A DNA stretch of 48,677 nucleotides. Source: Planctomycetaceae bacterium (GTDB taxonomy: Bacteria > Planctomycetota > Planctomycetia > Pirellulales > Pirellulaceae). Shown one piece after another: positions 1 through 8,053 of the stretch (position 1 is its first letter; each line of letters opens with the position of its first letter). The notes under the pieces are model-generated. The model ran no database searches, was not told the origin of the DNA, and saw only the letters and a list, made by a program, of their open reading frames with translations. The position numbers were made by a program, and so were the translations under genes. The stretch covers positions 1 through 48,677 of the forward strand of contig JAJTFC010000027.1 in NCBI GenBank assembly GCA_021298315.1, written 5' to 3'.

Positions 1-155
1 AGTAGTTGGACAAGCGCCAGCCAGCCGACACCTTCGCTGATGAGTTGCTGACCGACGAGTCCGACACTGATCAGGCCCGTAAGGCCCATGGTCGTGACCA
101 AGAAGAGTTTCAGGACATCCCAGAGGATGAGTCGGTTGATTTTTGTCGGAAGCAT
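1..155 (-). CDS. LptF/LptG-type permease, N-terminal fragment
   Basis: This is the first 51 codons of a gene that continues past the left edge. Read on the minus strand it starts MLPTKINRLILWDVLKLF, followed by a hydrophobic stretch with a GLTGLISVG core. That is the usual start of the YjgP/YjgQ (LptF/LptG) family: a short basic cytoplasmic tip followed by transmembrane helix 1. The family forms the membrane part of the ABC exporter that moves lipopolysaccharide to the outer membrane. LptF and LptG cannot be told apart from this fragment. The ATG at 155 was chosen because the upstream codons do not extend the family pattern. It is divergent from the HD-domain gene. Confidence 0.7.
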   Translation of the reverse strand, partial: MLPTKINRLILWDVLKLFLVTTMGLTGLISVGLVGQQLISEGVGWLALVQL

Positions 156-490
156 AGCGATGGTAGTGTACCGAACCGGGGCCTATGATTTCGACATCAA
201 AACCAGGCGGGATGATGCAAAAGCAGAAAACCAACACGCGAATAGCTAGCAAAAACCCCTAGTGGATTTCCCAACCCTTTATTAAACGTCCCGTTCAACC
301 AGAAGTCACTGGTGCGACTTTGATACGATCAACGGATTAAAACGAGACTTACTTTCTAGTCGATCTTGAGAATTCGGATCTTCAGGTATTTTAGAGGGTG
401 AAAGCCGAAGGGTTATAATGCGTTGACTGTCCCTATAACAAAGCAATCCGCTTCAAAGAAGTCTGCTGCTCCCCCCCAAAACGATTGGCC
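156..490. other. Divergent intergenic region (about 335 bp)
   Basis: This stretch separates the permease fragment (minus) from the HD-domain gene (plus). I see no convincing gene in it. It contains one good promoter candidate for the rightward gene (see the feature at 391-419) and a C-rich run just before the start codon. The leftward gene must also have its promoter here, but I could not pick out boxes for it. Confidence 0.6.
391..419 (+). promoter_or_regulatory. Candidate sigma-70 promoter of the HD-domain gene
   Basis: A perfect TATAAT lies at 414-419. A weak -35 (TTAGAG, 391-396) sits 17 bp upstream. The start codon is about 72 bp further on. The -10 matches the consensus exactly but the -35 is poor, so this is a prediction from sequence only. 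Confidence 0.45.
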
Positions 491-1030
491 ATGATGAACG
501 ACGAAGAAAAAAACGCTCAGGAAATCGAAAACGCATTAGGCTTGGCGCTGACCAAGCATCGTGGCCAACGCGACTCAGACGGTGCCCCCTACGTTCTCCA
601 CTTGATACGAGTGATGATGCACTGCAAAGATCCGAAAGCCAAACAAGCAGGTGTCTTGCACGACATCCTCGAAGACACAGCAACCAGCGCACAAGAGCTC
701 GAATCAGCAGGCATTGGCCCCCCGGTCGTCGAGGCAGTCAAACGATTGACGCATGCTCCAGGAACTCCGTATGTTCAATACATCGAAGCTCTCGCTAGCG
801 ATCCGATAGCGGTGGAAGTCAAACTTGCGGATCTCGAAGACAACTACTCGATCGGCAGGGTCAAGTATCGATCGGAACATCGCAAGCACGACGCAAATCG
901 ACTGCAAAAATACATCCTTTCCCATCGTTTTCTAATGGGGCTTCTGCGAGTCGAAGAGTACAGAAGCCTGATGGGTCAGATTAGCGATGGATTACAGCCA
1001 AGCGGCGATAAGGGTAAAACGGCGACTTAG
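491..1030 (+). CDS. HD-domain phosphohydrolase, (p)ppGpp hydrolase-like
   Basis: A protein of about 179 residues matching the HD hydrolase domain of RelA/SpoT and the small alarmone hydrolases. Visible motifs are an H-x-GQ-x-D segment near the N-terminus, the metal-binding VLHDILEDT (HD plus ED), and KLADLEDN, equivalent to the conserved K-AD-x-x-DN. Members hydrolyse (p)ppGpp or related nucleotides with a metal ion. No synthetase, TGS or ACT domain follows, so it is a stand-alone hydrolase-like protein. ATG at 491 and 494 and TTG at 485 are all possible starts; no strong ribosome binding site decides. The actual substrate cannot be read from sequence. It converges on the helicase gene with an 11 bp gap. 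Confidence 0.75.
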   Translation: MMNDEEKNAQEIENALGLALTKHRGQRDSDGAPYVLHLIRVMMHCKDPKAKQAGVLHDILEDTATSAQELESAGIGPPVVEAVKRLTHAPGTPYVQYIEALASDPIAVEVKLADLEDNYSIGRVKYRSEHRKHDANRLQKYILSHRFLMGLLRVEEYRSLMGQISDGLQPSGDKGKTAT

Positions 1031-1041
1031 GCTCCGAAAGC

Positions 1042-3096
1042 TTATCGTCGAGATCGCCCTTGTTTCTTGGCCTCTTCAGCAGCCGCTTGGATGGCTTTAA
1101 CCCGATTAGGATTATCCCCTTGCCCAGTCAACTCGTAAAGAAATCGGCTCGGATAAGTAGGACGTGGCTTGCCCCATTTGAATCGGCTCTGAGGTAACGT
1201 CAGTGTCAATTCGTCTTGGGCCCGCGTAACTCCGACGTAACACAAACGCCGCTCTTCATCCACCGTATCGATCTCCCCTGAGATCGATCGGCGGTGAGGC
1301 AAGACTCCTTCTTCCATGCCGATCATGTAGACGATCGGAAACTCGAGTCCCTTGGCGCTATGGTAGGTCATCAGCGAGACTGCGTTTAAACCTTGCTGCT
1401 TGTCCTTGCCCGATCCGAATTCTCGGCCTGAAAGTGCAATCGACGCGAGGAAATCATCGAGCGCCGGCTCGGCTGCGCTTTCCTCATACTGGGCGATTGC
1501 ATTGAGTACCGATTCAAGGGACCCGATCCGCATGGCCGACTCTTCTGGGTCGGCATACAGGCGCTGGATCTCTTCGCGGTACTTAAGCTCGTCGATCATC
1601 TTGATAAGCACCTCGACCATGGTCATGGGCTCCGTTGGATCCTCGGGATGCGTATTCGATGGATCGAACCGTGCTTGGTATTTCTTTTGAAGACTCTTGA
1701 GGCTAGCGATTCCAGCTTGAGCGGCCGTTGGCAACGTCCCAACAAAGGCCTCATCGTGCATGACCTTCCAAACGCTCGATGATCGAGAGACTGCCTCCTT
1801 GAGAAGCTTATCGACACTGCCTGCTCCCATCCCCCGTGGCGGAACATTGATCACTCGCAAGAGGGCAAGTTCGTCGTCGGGAGAATCGATCCAACGCAGA
1901 TAAGCCAACACGTCGCGGACCTCCTTGCGATCAAAGAAGGACTGAGTGCCGGTGATCATGTAAGGAACCTTACGCTTCCGCAATTCCATTTCAAACGGGC
2001 GAGGTTGCTCGTTGGTTCGAAACAGGATTGCAAAATCACCTGCACTCACAGATTTATCGCTATTGAGCCTATCTGCGATTTCGTCAACAACCCCCTTGGC
2101 CTCCGCATTCTCATCGGGGAACTGCACCACTCGCGGCGGTTTGCCATTGGGTCTAGCTGGACGCAAGACTTTGTCGTGCCGCTCACGATTGAATGCGATC
2201 AGCCGATTGGCCATCGACAAAATCGCATCCGTCGAGCGATAGTTCTCCTCGAGCCGAACGACCTTGGCCTCCGGCCAATCTTTGCGGAAGTTCAAGATAT
2301 GGCGGACTTCGGCCCCTCGCCAACCGTAGATCGATTGATCGTCGTCCCCCACAACGCAAAGATTGCGATGCCCCTGGGCTAGCGCCTTGATGATTCGGTA
2401 CTGACTCCCATTGGTGTCTTGGTATTCATCGACCAAGACATGATCGTATCGGCCCGCTTCGTCCGATTGGATCTTGTCATTCTCAGTCAGCAGTTGCTCG
2501 GCATACACAAGCAGATCGTCGAAATCGAAGGCGGCCTGAAGTTTCAGTGCACGCTGGTACCTACGGAACCCACTGGCGGCAATGTGCTCTTGGTCGCTCG
2601 TCGCAGCACTATCGGCGTTCTCAGGCCGAACGCCGGCATTTTTCCAACGACTGACGATGTTTAAAAAATCCGATGGCGACAACGTGGTTTCAGCAACTCG
2701 AATCTCTCGCAGAACGGTTCTGGCGACGCTCTCGGCATCGCTGCGATCATAAATCGTGAACTTGTCTGGGTACCCCAATTGACCCGTCCATCGTTTGAGG
2801 ATCTGAACGCAATGGGAGTGAAAAGTACCGATTTGCGGACGAGCCGGTGCAGGTTGACCTCGCCGAACCCGCTTGGGTAATTTCAATTGGTGGGAGATCC
2901 GTTCTTGCATTTCCAGGGCGGCTTTGTTGGTAAACGTGACCGCTAGGATCCGATCGGGTCGCGTACCGTGCTTTATAAGATTTGCTACTCTAAAGGTCAC
3001 GACACGGGTTTTTCCGGTCCCTGCGCCGGCTAGAACCAGCAGCGGGCCGGAAAGAGTTGCGACCGCTTCGCTTTGTCCTGGATTGAGCTCTCCCAT
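1042..3096 (-). CDS. UvrD/PcrA/Rep-family superfamily 1 DNA helicase
   Basis: A 684-residue ATP-dependent 3'-5' DNA helicase of superfamily 1A. The Walker A motif GAGTGKT is at residues 24-30, motif Ia is AVTFTNKAA, motif II is VDEYQDTN, motif III is VVGDDDQSIYGWRGA and motif IV is LEENYRS. The late motifs include LMTYHSAKGLEF and VGVTRAQDEL. Family members unwind DNA in nucleotide excision repair, mismatch repair and replication restart. The length is a little short of E. coli UvrD (about 720), mainly in the C-terminal tail, which here ends in a basic KKQGRSRR. The start MGELNPGQSEAV matches the usual N-terminus. Whether it is the PcrA/UvrD or the Rep equivalent is not resolved. It is divergent from rplU. 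Confidence 0.93.
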   Translation of the reverse strand: MGELNPGQSEAVATLSGPLLVLAGAGTGKTRVVTFRVANLIKHGTRPDRILAVTFTNKAALEMQERISHQLKLPKRVRRGQPAPARPQIGTFHSHCVQILKRWTGQLGYPDKFTIYDRSDAESVARTVLREIRVAETTLSPSDFLNIVSRWKNAGVRPENADSAATSDQEHIAASGFRRYQRALKLQAAFDFDDLLVYAEQLLTENDKIQSDEAGRYDHVLVDEYQDTNGSQYRIIKALAQGHRNLCVVGDDDQSIYGWRGAEVRHILNFRKDWPEAKVVRLEENYRSTDAILSMANRLIAFNRERHDKVLRPARPNGKPPRVVQFPDENAEAKGVVDEIADRLNSDKSVSAGDFAILFRTNEQPRPFEMELRKRKVPYMITGTQSFFDRKEVRDVLAYLRWIDSPDDELALLRVINVPPRGMGAGSVDKLLKEAVSRSSSVWKVMHDEAFVGTLPTAAQAGIASLKSLQKKYQARFDPSNTHPEDPTEPMTMVEVLIKMIDELKYREEIQRLYADPEESAMRIGSLESVLNAIAQYEESAAEPALDDFLASIALSGREFGSGKDKQQGLNAVSLMTYHSAKGLEFPIVYMIGMEEGVLPHRRSISGEIDTVDEERRLCYVGVTRAQDELTLTLPQSRFKWGKPRPTYPSRFLYELTGQGDNPNRVKAIQAAAEEAKKQGRSRR

Positions 3097-3280
3097 GGCG
3101 GAAATGTAGCCAAGAGGCCACGGTTGGATAGTCCCATTTTACCGATGGCCGTATGGGTTCGATAAATCGAAATTTGGACTCGACGATTTTCGCTTGGTCG
3201 ACTAGACTTCTGACCCCTGAAAAATTACCCTCTGAGTATACAGGCTCGGAATTTCATTCATTGGATCGGCGCAGATGGCC

Positions 3281-3595
3281 ATGTACGCAATTATTTGTGA
3301 CGGCGGAAGACAGTACAAAGTAACCGAAGGTTTGCTCGTTGATATCGACTTTCGTGAGACGGCAGAGACAGGCGACAACATCGAGTTCGAGCGAGTGCTT
3401 GCCGTGGGTGGAGACGCCGGACTGAAACTTGGACAACCTACCGTTGCCGGTGCCAAAGTGACGGCAGAAGTCGTAGGACTCGAACAGGGCAAGAAAGTCT
3501 TCATCCAAAAGTTCAGTCGTCGAAAGAACTTCGATGCCCGAACCGGTCACCGTCAAAAGTACACCCGAGTGATGATCAAGTCGATCAACGCTTAG
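3281..3595 (+). CDS. rplU: 50S ribosomal protein L21
   Basis: A 104-residue protein that begins MYAIICDGGRQYKV, the classic L21 start, and ends with the KYTRVMIKSI segment of the family. It binds 23S rRNA in the large subunit. The central residues (V-E-V-x-G-L-x-x-G-K-K-x-F-I-Q-K-F-x-R-R) fit the RNA-binding tail. An in-frame ATG at 3275 would add Met-Ala and is possible. Unusually, rpmA (L27), the normal downstream partner, is not here; shikimate kinase follows after 24 bp. The gene is divergent from the helicase gene across about 180 bp. Confidence 0.95.
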   Translation: MYAIICDGGRQYKVTEGLLVDIDFRETAETGDNIEFERVLAVGGDAGLKLGQPTVAGAKVTAEVVGLEQGKKVFIQKFSRRKNFDARTGHRQKYTRVMIKSINA

Positions 3596-3619
3596 TGTCA
3601 ACTGATGCTGGCTCTGTAG

Positions 3620-4183
3620 ATGAATGCATCGAGTGGGCAGTCGCGAGGTCAGAGTAATCTTTATCTGATCGGCTATCGTGCTAGCGGTAAGTCGACCGTT
3701 GCACCCTTGTTGGCGGCAAGGTTGGGCTTTGAGTGCATCGATACCGACCGGATGATCGAAGCCGAAATACGCGAGCCAATTGCTGATTTCTTTTCGCGTG
3801 ATGGCGAAGCCGCTTTTCGGGAAATCGAAAGCAGGATTGTCCTTCAGGTGAGCCACAAATCCGATCAGGTGATTTCGCTAGGTGGCGGATCCGTTTTGGC
3901 AATCGCAAACCAAGCAGCGATTCGAAGTTCAGGAAAAGTCGTTTGGCTTGAGTGTTCACCTGCGATCTTGGCACAGCGGCTAACGAAAGACCAAGCGGAG
4001 GGATCGCCTCGTCCGAGCCTTACTGGCAAGGGAGTCACCCAAGAGATCGAATTGGTTCTCCAGCAGCGGGTGGATGTCTACCGAGAGCTTTCCGATCTGG
4101 TGGTGGATGCCGGATCAATGACGCCTGATCAGATCGCGACGAAGATCACTTCCTGGTGGCAAAGCTTGCCTGAAAAATCTTAG
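3620..4183 (+). CDS. aroK: Shikimate kinase
   Basis: A 187-residue P-loop kinase that phosphorylates shikimate at the 3-hydroxyl, the fifth step of the chorismate pathway. Visible are the P-loop GYRASGKST (residues 18-26), the substrate-binding aspartate in IDTDRMIE, the FFSRDGEAAFREIE segment, the glycine-rich SLGGGSVL and the lid arginine region RPSLTG. Length is typical (about 170-190). It lies 24 bp behind rplU and probably shares its transcript. The second P-loop glycine of many AroK proteins is Ala here, which still fits GxxxxGK[ST]. Confidence 0.92.
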   Translation: MNASSGQSRGQSNLYLIGYRASGKSTVAPLLAARLGFECIDTDRMIEAEIREPIADFFSRDGEAAFREIESRIVLQVSHKSDQVISLGGGSVLAIANQAAIRSSGKVVWLECSPAILAQRLTKDQAEGSPRPSLTGKGVTQEIELVLQQRVDVYRELSDLVVDAGSMTPDQIATKITSWWQSLPEKS

Positions 4184-4216
4184 GCAACTAGGCACGAAAC
4201 CTTAGGGCTTCTCCCC

Positions 4217-4222
4217 TATAAT
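4217..4222 (+). promoter_or_regulatory. Possible -10 box upstream of the prepilin peptidase
   Basis: A perfect TATAAT hexamer lies 70 bp before the prepilin peptidase start, in the gap after aroK. No recognisable -35 is found 16-18 bp upstream, so support is weak. Confidence 0.3.
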
Positions 4223-4292
4223 AGCCAAGGTGATCTTGGTGGCGTGCTGAGATCTATTTCGGTTGGTGCAGCTCGCTAGAAAGTATCCATCG

Positions 4293-5546
4293 ATGTTCGA
4301 CTCTCCGAGCACTGCTTTCCTGTTGCTTGGGATCGGAAGTTTAGCGAGTCTGTTGATCAATCACTGCATCTACTCGCTGGCCTACGAATCACCTCGAATC
4401 TCCTCTTGGCAGACTCGCCCCGAAGGGACGACGGCTTTGAATCTTTGGGAGAAGCTTCCGGCGATAGGTTGGCTACTTCGATCTTTTCGCAAGGACGACC
4501 AAGAGGCTTTTGGGCGGTGGTTTTGGGTTCGACCTTTTCTCATCGAGATCCTGTTTCCATGGTTGTTTCTCGCCCTGTACTCCTATGTTCTAGGTTGCAA
4601 CACTCAACCGAGATTACTAAGTGGCAGCAATTATCTGCTCAATCACTTCGTTTCCTACGCCCTGCTGATCATGCTGCTTACCATTGCAACATTCATCGAT
4701 TTTGATGAGTGGACGATACCCGATTGGATTACGATCCCCGGGACGATCGTCGGTCTTCTTGGGTCAACCTTTTTGGTCGGTTGGAATTGGATTGAAATAG
4801 TACGCATACCGAGTCCACCGTTTGAAGAGGCTCGTTTTTTGCACGCCAACTCACCTGAAGTTTTTCCCGAATCATGGAAGCAAGGAAGCGGTCTTGGCCT
4901 GATCATTTGCCTTGCGACCTGGTTTGTCTGGTGTACCTCTCTGGTCGATTTTCGTTGGATCACTCGTCGTGGTTGGATGAAGGCTTTCGAGTATGCTTGG
5001 GTCAGTTACACACGTAGCATCAATCGTTGGCCGATGACGATTCTTACCATTGTTGGCTGGGTGCTGATCTGCCTAGGGTATTTTTTACTGGAATCTCAGC
5101 CCTGGATGCGATTGGTCAGCGGACTTCTAGGAATGTGGCTTGGTGGATTGCTGGTATGGGCATTCCGGATGGTAGCAGGAGAGGTTTTAGGTCAAGAGGC
5201 GTTGGGATTTGGTGATGTTACTTTGATGAGCATGGTTGGTGCTTTTTTGGGCTGGCAGATCGTTTGGTTCGCATTCTTTTTGGCACCGCTATTTGGCGTT
5301 TTCATCGTCCTGGTCAAGGCAATGGTCACAGGGGACAGCCGTACTCCTTTTGGACCCTACCTCAGTTCTGCGACAGTCTTCTTGATGCTCACATGGCAAG
5401 AGACCTGGGAACTGTGTAGCCTTTGGATGTTTTCAGCTCGCAATGCACTCTTGGTATTATTTGTTTTGCTGGTTGTCTTGGGTGGGTTGCTTTGGATCAT
5501 CCATCGGCTCAAAATGGCCTTGGGTATTGGATTGCGAAGGTCATAG
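4293..5546 (+). CDS. Prepilin peptidase, A24 family (PilD/GspO-like)
   Basis: A polytopic membrane protein of 417 residues. The two catalytic aspartates of A24 aspartyl peptidases are visible: FIDFDEWTIPDWITIPG in the middle and GFGDVTLMSMVGAFLGW in the C-terminal half (the GxGDxxL motif). Such enzymes cut the leader of type IV prepilins and pseudopilins. The N-terminal part resembles the methylase-side domain (GSLASLLINHCIY, then LPAIGWLL) but has no CxxC zinc motifs. The sequence between the two aspartates is longer than in PilD, with extra hydrophobic segments. I prefer the ATG at 4293; TTG at 4263 or GTG at 4266 would add about 10 residues. The transglutaminase gene starts 5 bp after its stop. 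A DUF1559 protein with a prepilin-like N-terminus (near 42950) is a plausible kind of substrate. Confidence 0.85.
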   Translation: MFDSPSTAFLLLGIGSLASLLINHCIYSLAYESPRISSWQTRPEGTTALNLWEKLPAIGWLLRSFRKDDQEAFGRWFWVRPFLIEILFPWLFLALYSYVLGCNTQPRLLSGSNYLLNHFVSYALLIMLLTIATFIDFDEWTIPDWITIPGTIVGLLGSTFLVGWNWIEIVRIPSPPFEEARFLHANSPEVFPESWKQGSGLGLIICLATWFVWCTSLVDFRWITRRGWMKAFEYAWVSYTRSINRWPMTILTIVGWVLICLGYFLLESQPWMRLVSGLLGMWLGGLLVWAFRMVAGEVLGQEALGFGDVTLMSMVGAFLGWQIVWFAFFLAPLFGVFIVLVKAMVTGDSRTPFGPYLSSATVFLMLTWQETWELCSLWMFSARNALLVLFVLLVVLGGLLWIIHRLKMALGIGLRRS

Positions 5547-5551
5547 AGAAG

Positions 5552-8020
5552 ATGATTCAACAAAAAAACTTCCGACGACTGTCCTTTTGCTTTGTACTTT
5601 TCTCAGCGATAGCATCGCTTTTGGTGGGCTTGGGTCAGGAGTCTTGGTATCTTCCTATTTTGGTGTGTACTTGTGCAGTTACTGCCTACTACTGCACCGA
5701 CAAACTGGGACTGATCCATCTGCCGCGTTACATCGTTTACGCGGGGATGATCTTTGGAGCCGCTCTTGCCGGCTATGAGTATGCGACACAGATGCGTTCG
5801 AACCAACTGCTTTGGGTCGGTAATTTGCTGGTCTATGTCCAGATACCTTTGTATTTTCAGAAGAAAGAGAAACGCGTTTTCGAGCAGTGGGGTGTATTCT
5901 TGCTACTTGAACTCGTCGTCGCAGCTTTGGTCAATGACAACGTTCTTTATGGATTGATGATGCTACCGGTACTGGCTGTCGGAAGCGCGGCTCTTATAGC
6001 ACTTTCCGAATACGCTTCCTATGAACGACACAATGAAAGCCATTCTGAATCGACATCGTTGCTTACGCGATTTTTGCATTGGATCGGAGTCGAGAAGATT
6101 GTAAGTCGTGGAGAATCGGGATTGATTCTCACTGCAGCAGGCTCCGTTTCGAATTCAAGCGGAGGCCAAGAGTTTCGCCCGAGCCGTTGGCGATCAAGCA
6201 TCATTCCGTTTGCCTTGACGATGCTTGTCTTCTCGGTGGGTTACTTTTACATGCTACCAAGGTTGTATTCGGAATCCTTTGATGGCGAGGGATTTGGATG
6301 GGGGGGAAACCGAGTCGGTTTCAGCGAGCAGATATCACTTCAATTTGTCGGCAACCTGCTTCGAAACGAATCCCCTGCTTTTCGCATGAGCATGGTCAAT
6401 GAAGCGACGACCAAAACCTATAGGCCCAACCAACCACCCTATATCCGAGGCACCGTCGTGCACCGCTACGTCGACGGCCCGGGGCGAGGTTTTTGGCAAC
6501 CCAACGAAGGGGACACCTACGGGTTCAAACTCGGTAACATCCGAGATTTGATGACGCAACAAGAATGCGATGATGAATTGCTCACCAAACGCGATACGGT
6601 GCGTGTCAACGTCGCAGAGCGGTCACCCTTTGGCACCGTTGTCTGCTCGATACCACCTTATGCTCAGCTCGAAAACTCACCTTTTCGAACCTCTCGGAGG
6701 GATTGGCGACTGTTGGATCTTCGCAGCAATTATGCTGGCACCAACCCACCCAAACGACGCTATTCGTTTCTGACCTACGCGTTCTATGCAGGGCAGGAAT
6801 CCCCCATTCTTGAAGAGCAATCCGATGTTTTCCAAGACAAGCCACCTGACACCTTTTCCAGCTACGGTAAGTCCATCACGGAGTTCCCCGCATCCCTCGA
6901 AGTTGTAATACCTCAAATCGAACGGGTACTATCGGCTAGCGATAAACCTCTTGAGGGTAAGCTCGCCAAAGCGCTGTATCTTGAAAACCATTTGGCAAAC
7001 AGCAATCAATACGAATACACTCTTTCGCTAACGGGGCCTCGGGATCCGGGAATCGACCCCATCGCCGACTTTCTTCTGAACAAAAAAAGAGGGCACTGTC
7101 AGTATTTTGCAAGTTCTCTTGCCCTCATTTTGCGATCGCAAGGGATCCCGACACGATTGGTGGTTGGTTTTCGCCCCAGTGAGTACAACGACGTTGGAGG
7201 CTATTTTCAAGTCTCACAGAGCCATGCCCACGTGTGGGTAGAGGCTTATTTCACGCTCGATGAGATTCGCCAAACGGATCCGTCAATCCGGGGATCCATT
7301 CCGATCCCGAATTGGTCCCGGCAAGGAGTATGGCTTCGACTAGACCCGACCCCACCTGTGGATGGATCCAACGCAGGAGGAACCTTTCGCAACTCCAACA
7401 CCCAAGCCTTCGATGCCATGCAAGATTTTTGGGATGAAATGGTCATCAACATGGACAAATCCAGGCAAGGGGGACTCTTTTCACTCTTTGGTGATTCCTC
7501 CGAGGGGACTTATGCTCGCTTTTGGGTTCAGATCCAAACCCTTCTTTCACGGATGCAGTCGAGCCGTTTCGTCGGTGGATTCCTTTCTCCTGATCGATGG
7601 TTCTCTTGGCGTGTTGCCGTTGGATTTATCGCACTGGCCACAAGTCTATTGATCCTATACAAAACGATCCAAAAATTGTTTCCCAACATGATCCCCAAAC
7701 GGTGGCAAAGGAGATCTGCTGGGCATCTTCGAAACTATTCAAAAATCGATTTCTATGAAAAACTCATCAAACTATTGAGATCGCTCGGACTAAGGCGACA
7801 ATCGCATCAGACGCCCCAAGAATTCCTCAAGGCTGCCGGAGAAACTCTTAGCCAAGCTGACTTCAAGATCGATACACGGCAACTATCGAACGCATTTTAC
7901 GCGAGGCGTTTTGGCCAATTCGAAAAACTCGACTCAGAGCAATCCGCTTGGGTTCAAGAGACCTTAAATCGTCTCGAAGAGGCCATCCGCAATGGACTAG
8001 GAAAGAAATTAAAACCTTAG
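5552..8020 (+). CDS. Membrane transglutaminase-like protein (DUF3488 / Transglut_core / DUF4129)
   Basis: A protein of 822 residues. Several transmembrane helices occupy roughly residues 1-245 (DUF3488-like). They are followed by a large extracytoplasmic part containing the transglutaminase-like core, one more helix near residue 690, and a C-terminal DUF4129-like segment (TPQEFLKAAGETL, then LSNAFYARRFG). The catalytic triad can be read: Cys516 in RGHCQYFAS, His560 in SHAHVWVEAYF and Asp598 in WLRLDPTP. Families of this layout are widespread beside MoxR/DUF58 genes, but none are present here. The substrate is unknown; proteolysis or crosslinking at the membrane is possible. The ATG at 5552 is the natural start. 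Longer in-frame codons run back into the peptidase gene and are not needed. The 5 bp gap suggests translational coupling to the prepilin peptidase. Confidence 0.88.
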   Translation: MIQQKNFRRLSFCFVLFSAIASLLVGLGQESWYLPILVCTCAVTAYYCTDKLGLIHLPRYIVYAGMIFGAALAGYEYATQMRSNQLLWVGNLLVYVQIPLYFQKKEKRVFEQWGVFLLLELVVAALVNDNVLYGLMMLPVLAVGSAALIALSEYASYERHNESHSESTSLLTRFLHWIGVEKIVSRGESGLILTAAGSVSNSSGGQEFRPSRWRSSIIPFALTMLVFSVGYFYMLPRLYSESFDGEGFGWGGNRVGFSEQISLQFVGNLLRNESPAFRMSMVNEATTKTYRPNQPPYIRGTVVHRYVDGPGRGFWQPNEGDTYGFKLGNIRDLMTQQECDDELLTKRDTVRVNVAERSPFGTVVCSIPPYAQLENSPFRTSRRDWRLLDLRSNYAGTNPPKRRYSFLTYAFYAGQESPILEEQSDVFQDKPPDTFSSYGKSITEFPASLEVVIPQIERVLSASDKPLEGKLAKALYLENHLANSNQYEYTLSLTGPRDPGIDPIADFLLNKKRGHCQYFASSLALILRSQGIPTRLVVGFRPSEYNDVGGYFQVSQSHAHVWVEAYFTLDEIRQTDPSIRGSIPIPNWSRQGVWLRLDPTPPVDGSNAGGTFRNSNTQAFDAMQDFWDEMVINMDKSRQGGLFSLFGDSSEGTYARFWVQIQTLLSRMQSSRFVGGFLSPDRWFSWRVAVGFIALATSLLILYKTIQKLFPNMIPKRWQRRSAGHLRNYSKIDFYEKLIKLLRSLGLRRQSHQTPQEFLKAAGETLSQADFKIDTRQLSNAFYARRFGQFEKLDSEQSAWVQETLNRLEEAIRNGLGKKLKP

Positions 8021-8053
8021 TCGCACTCTCAACAACCCTACTATCGAACAAAA

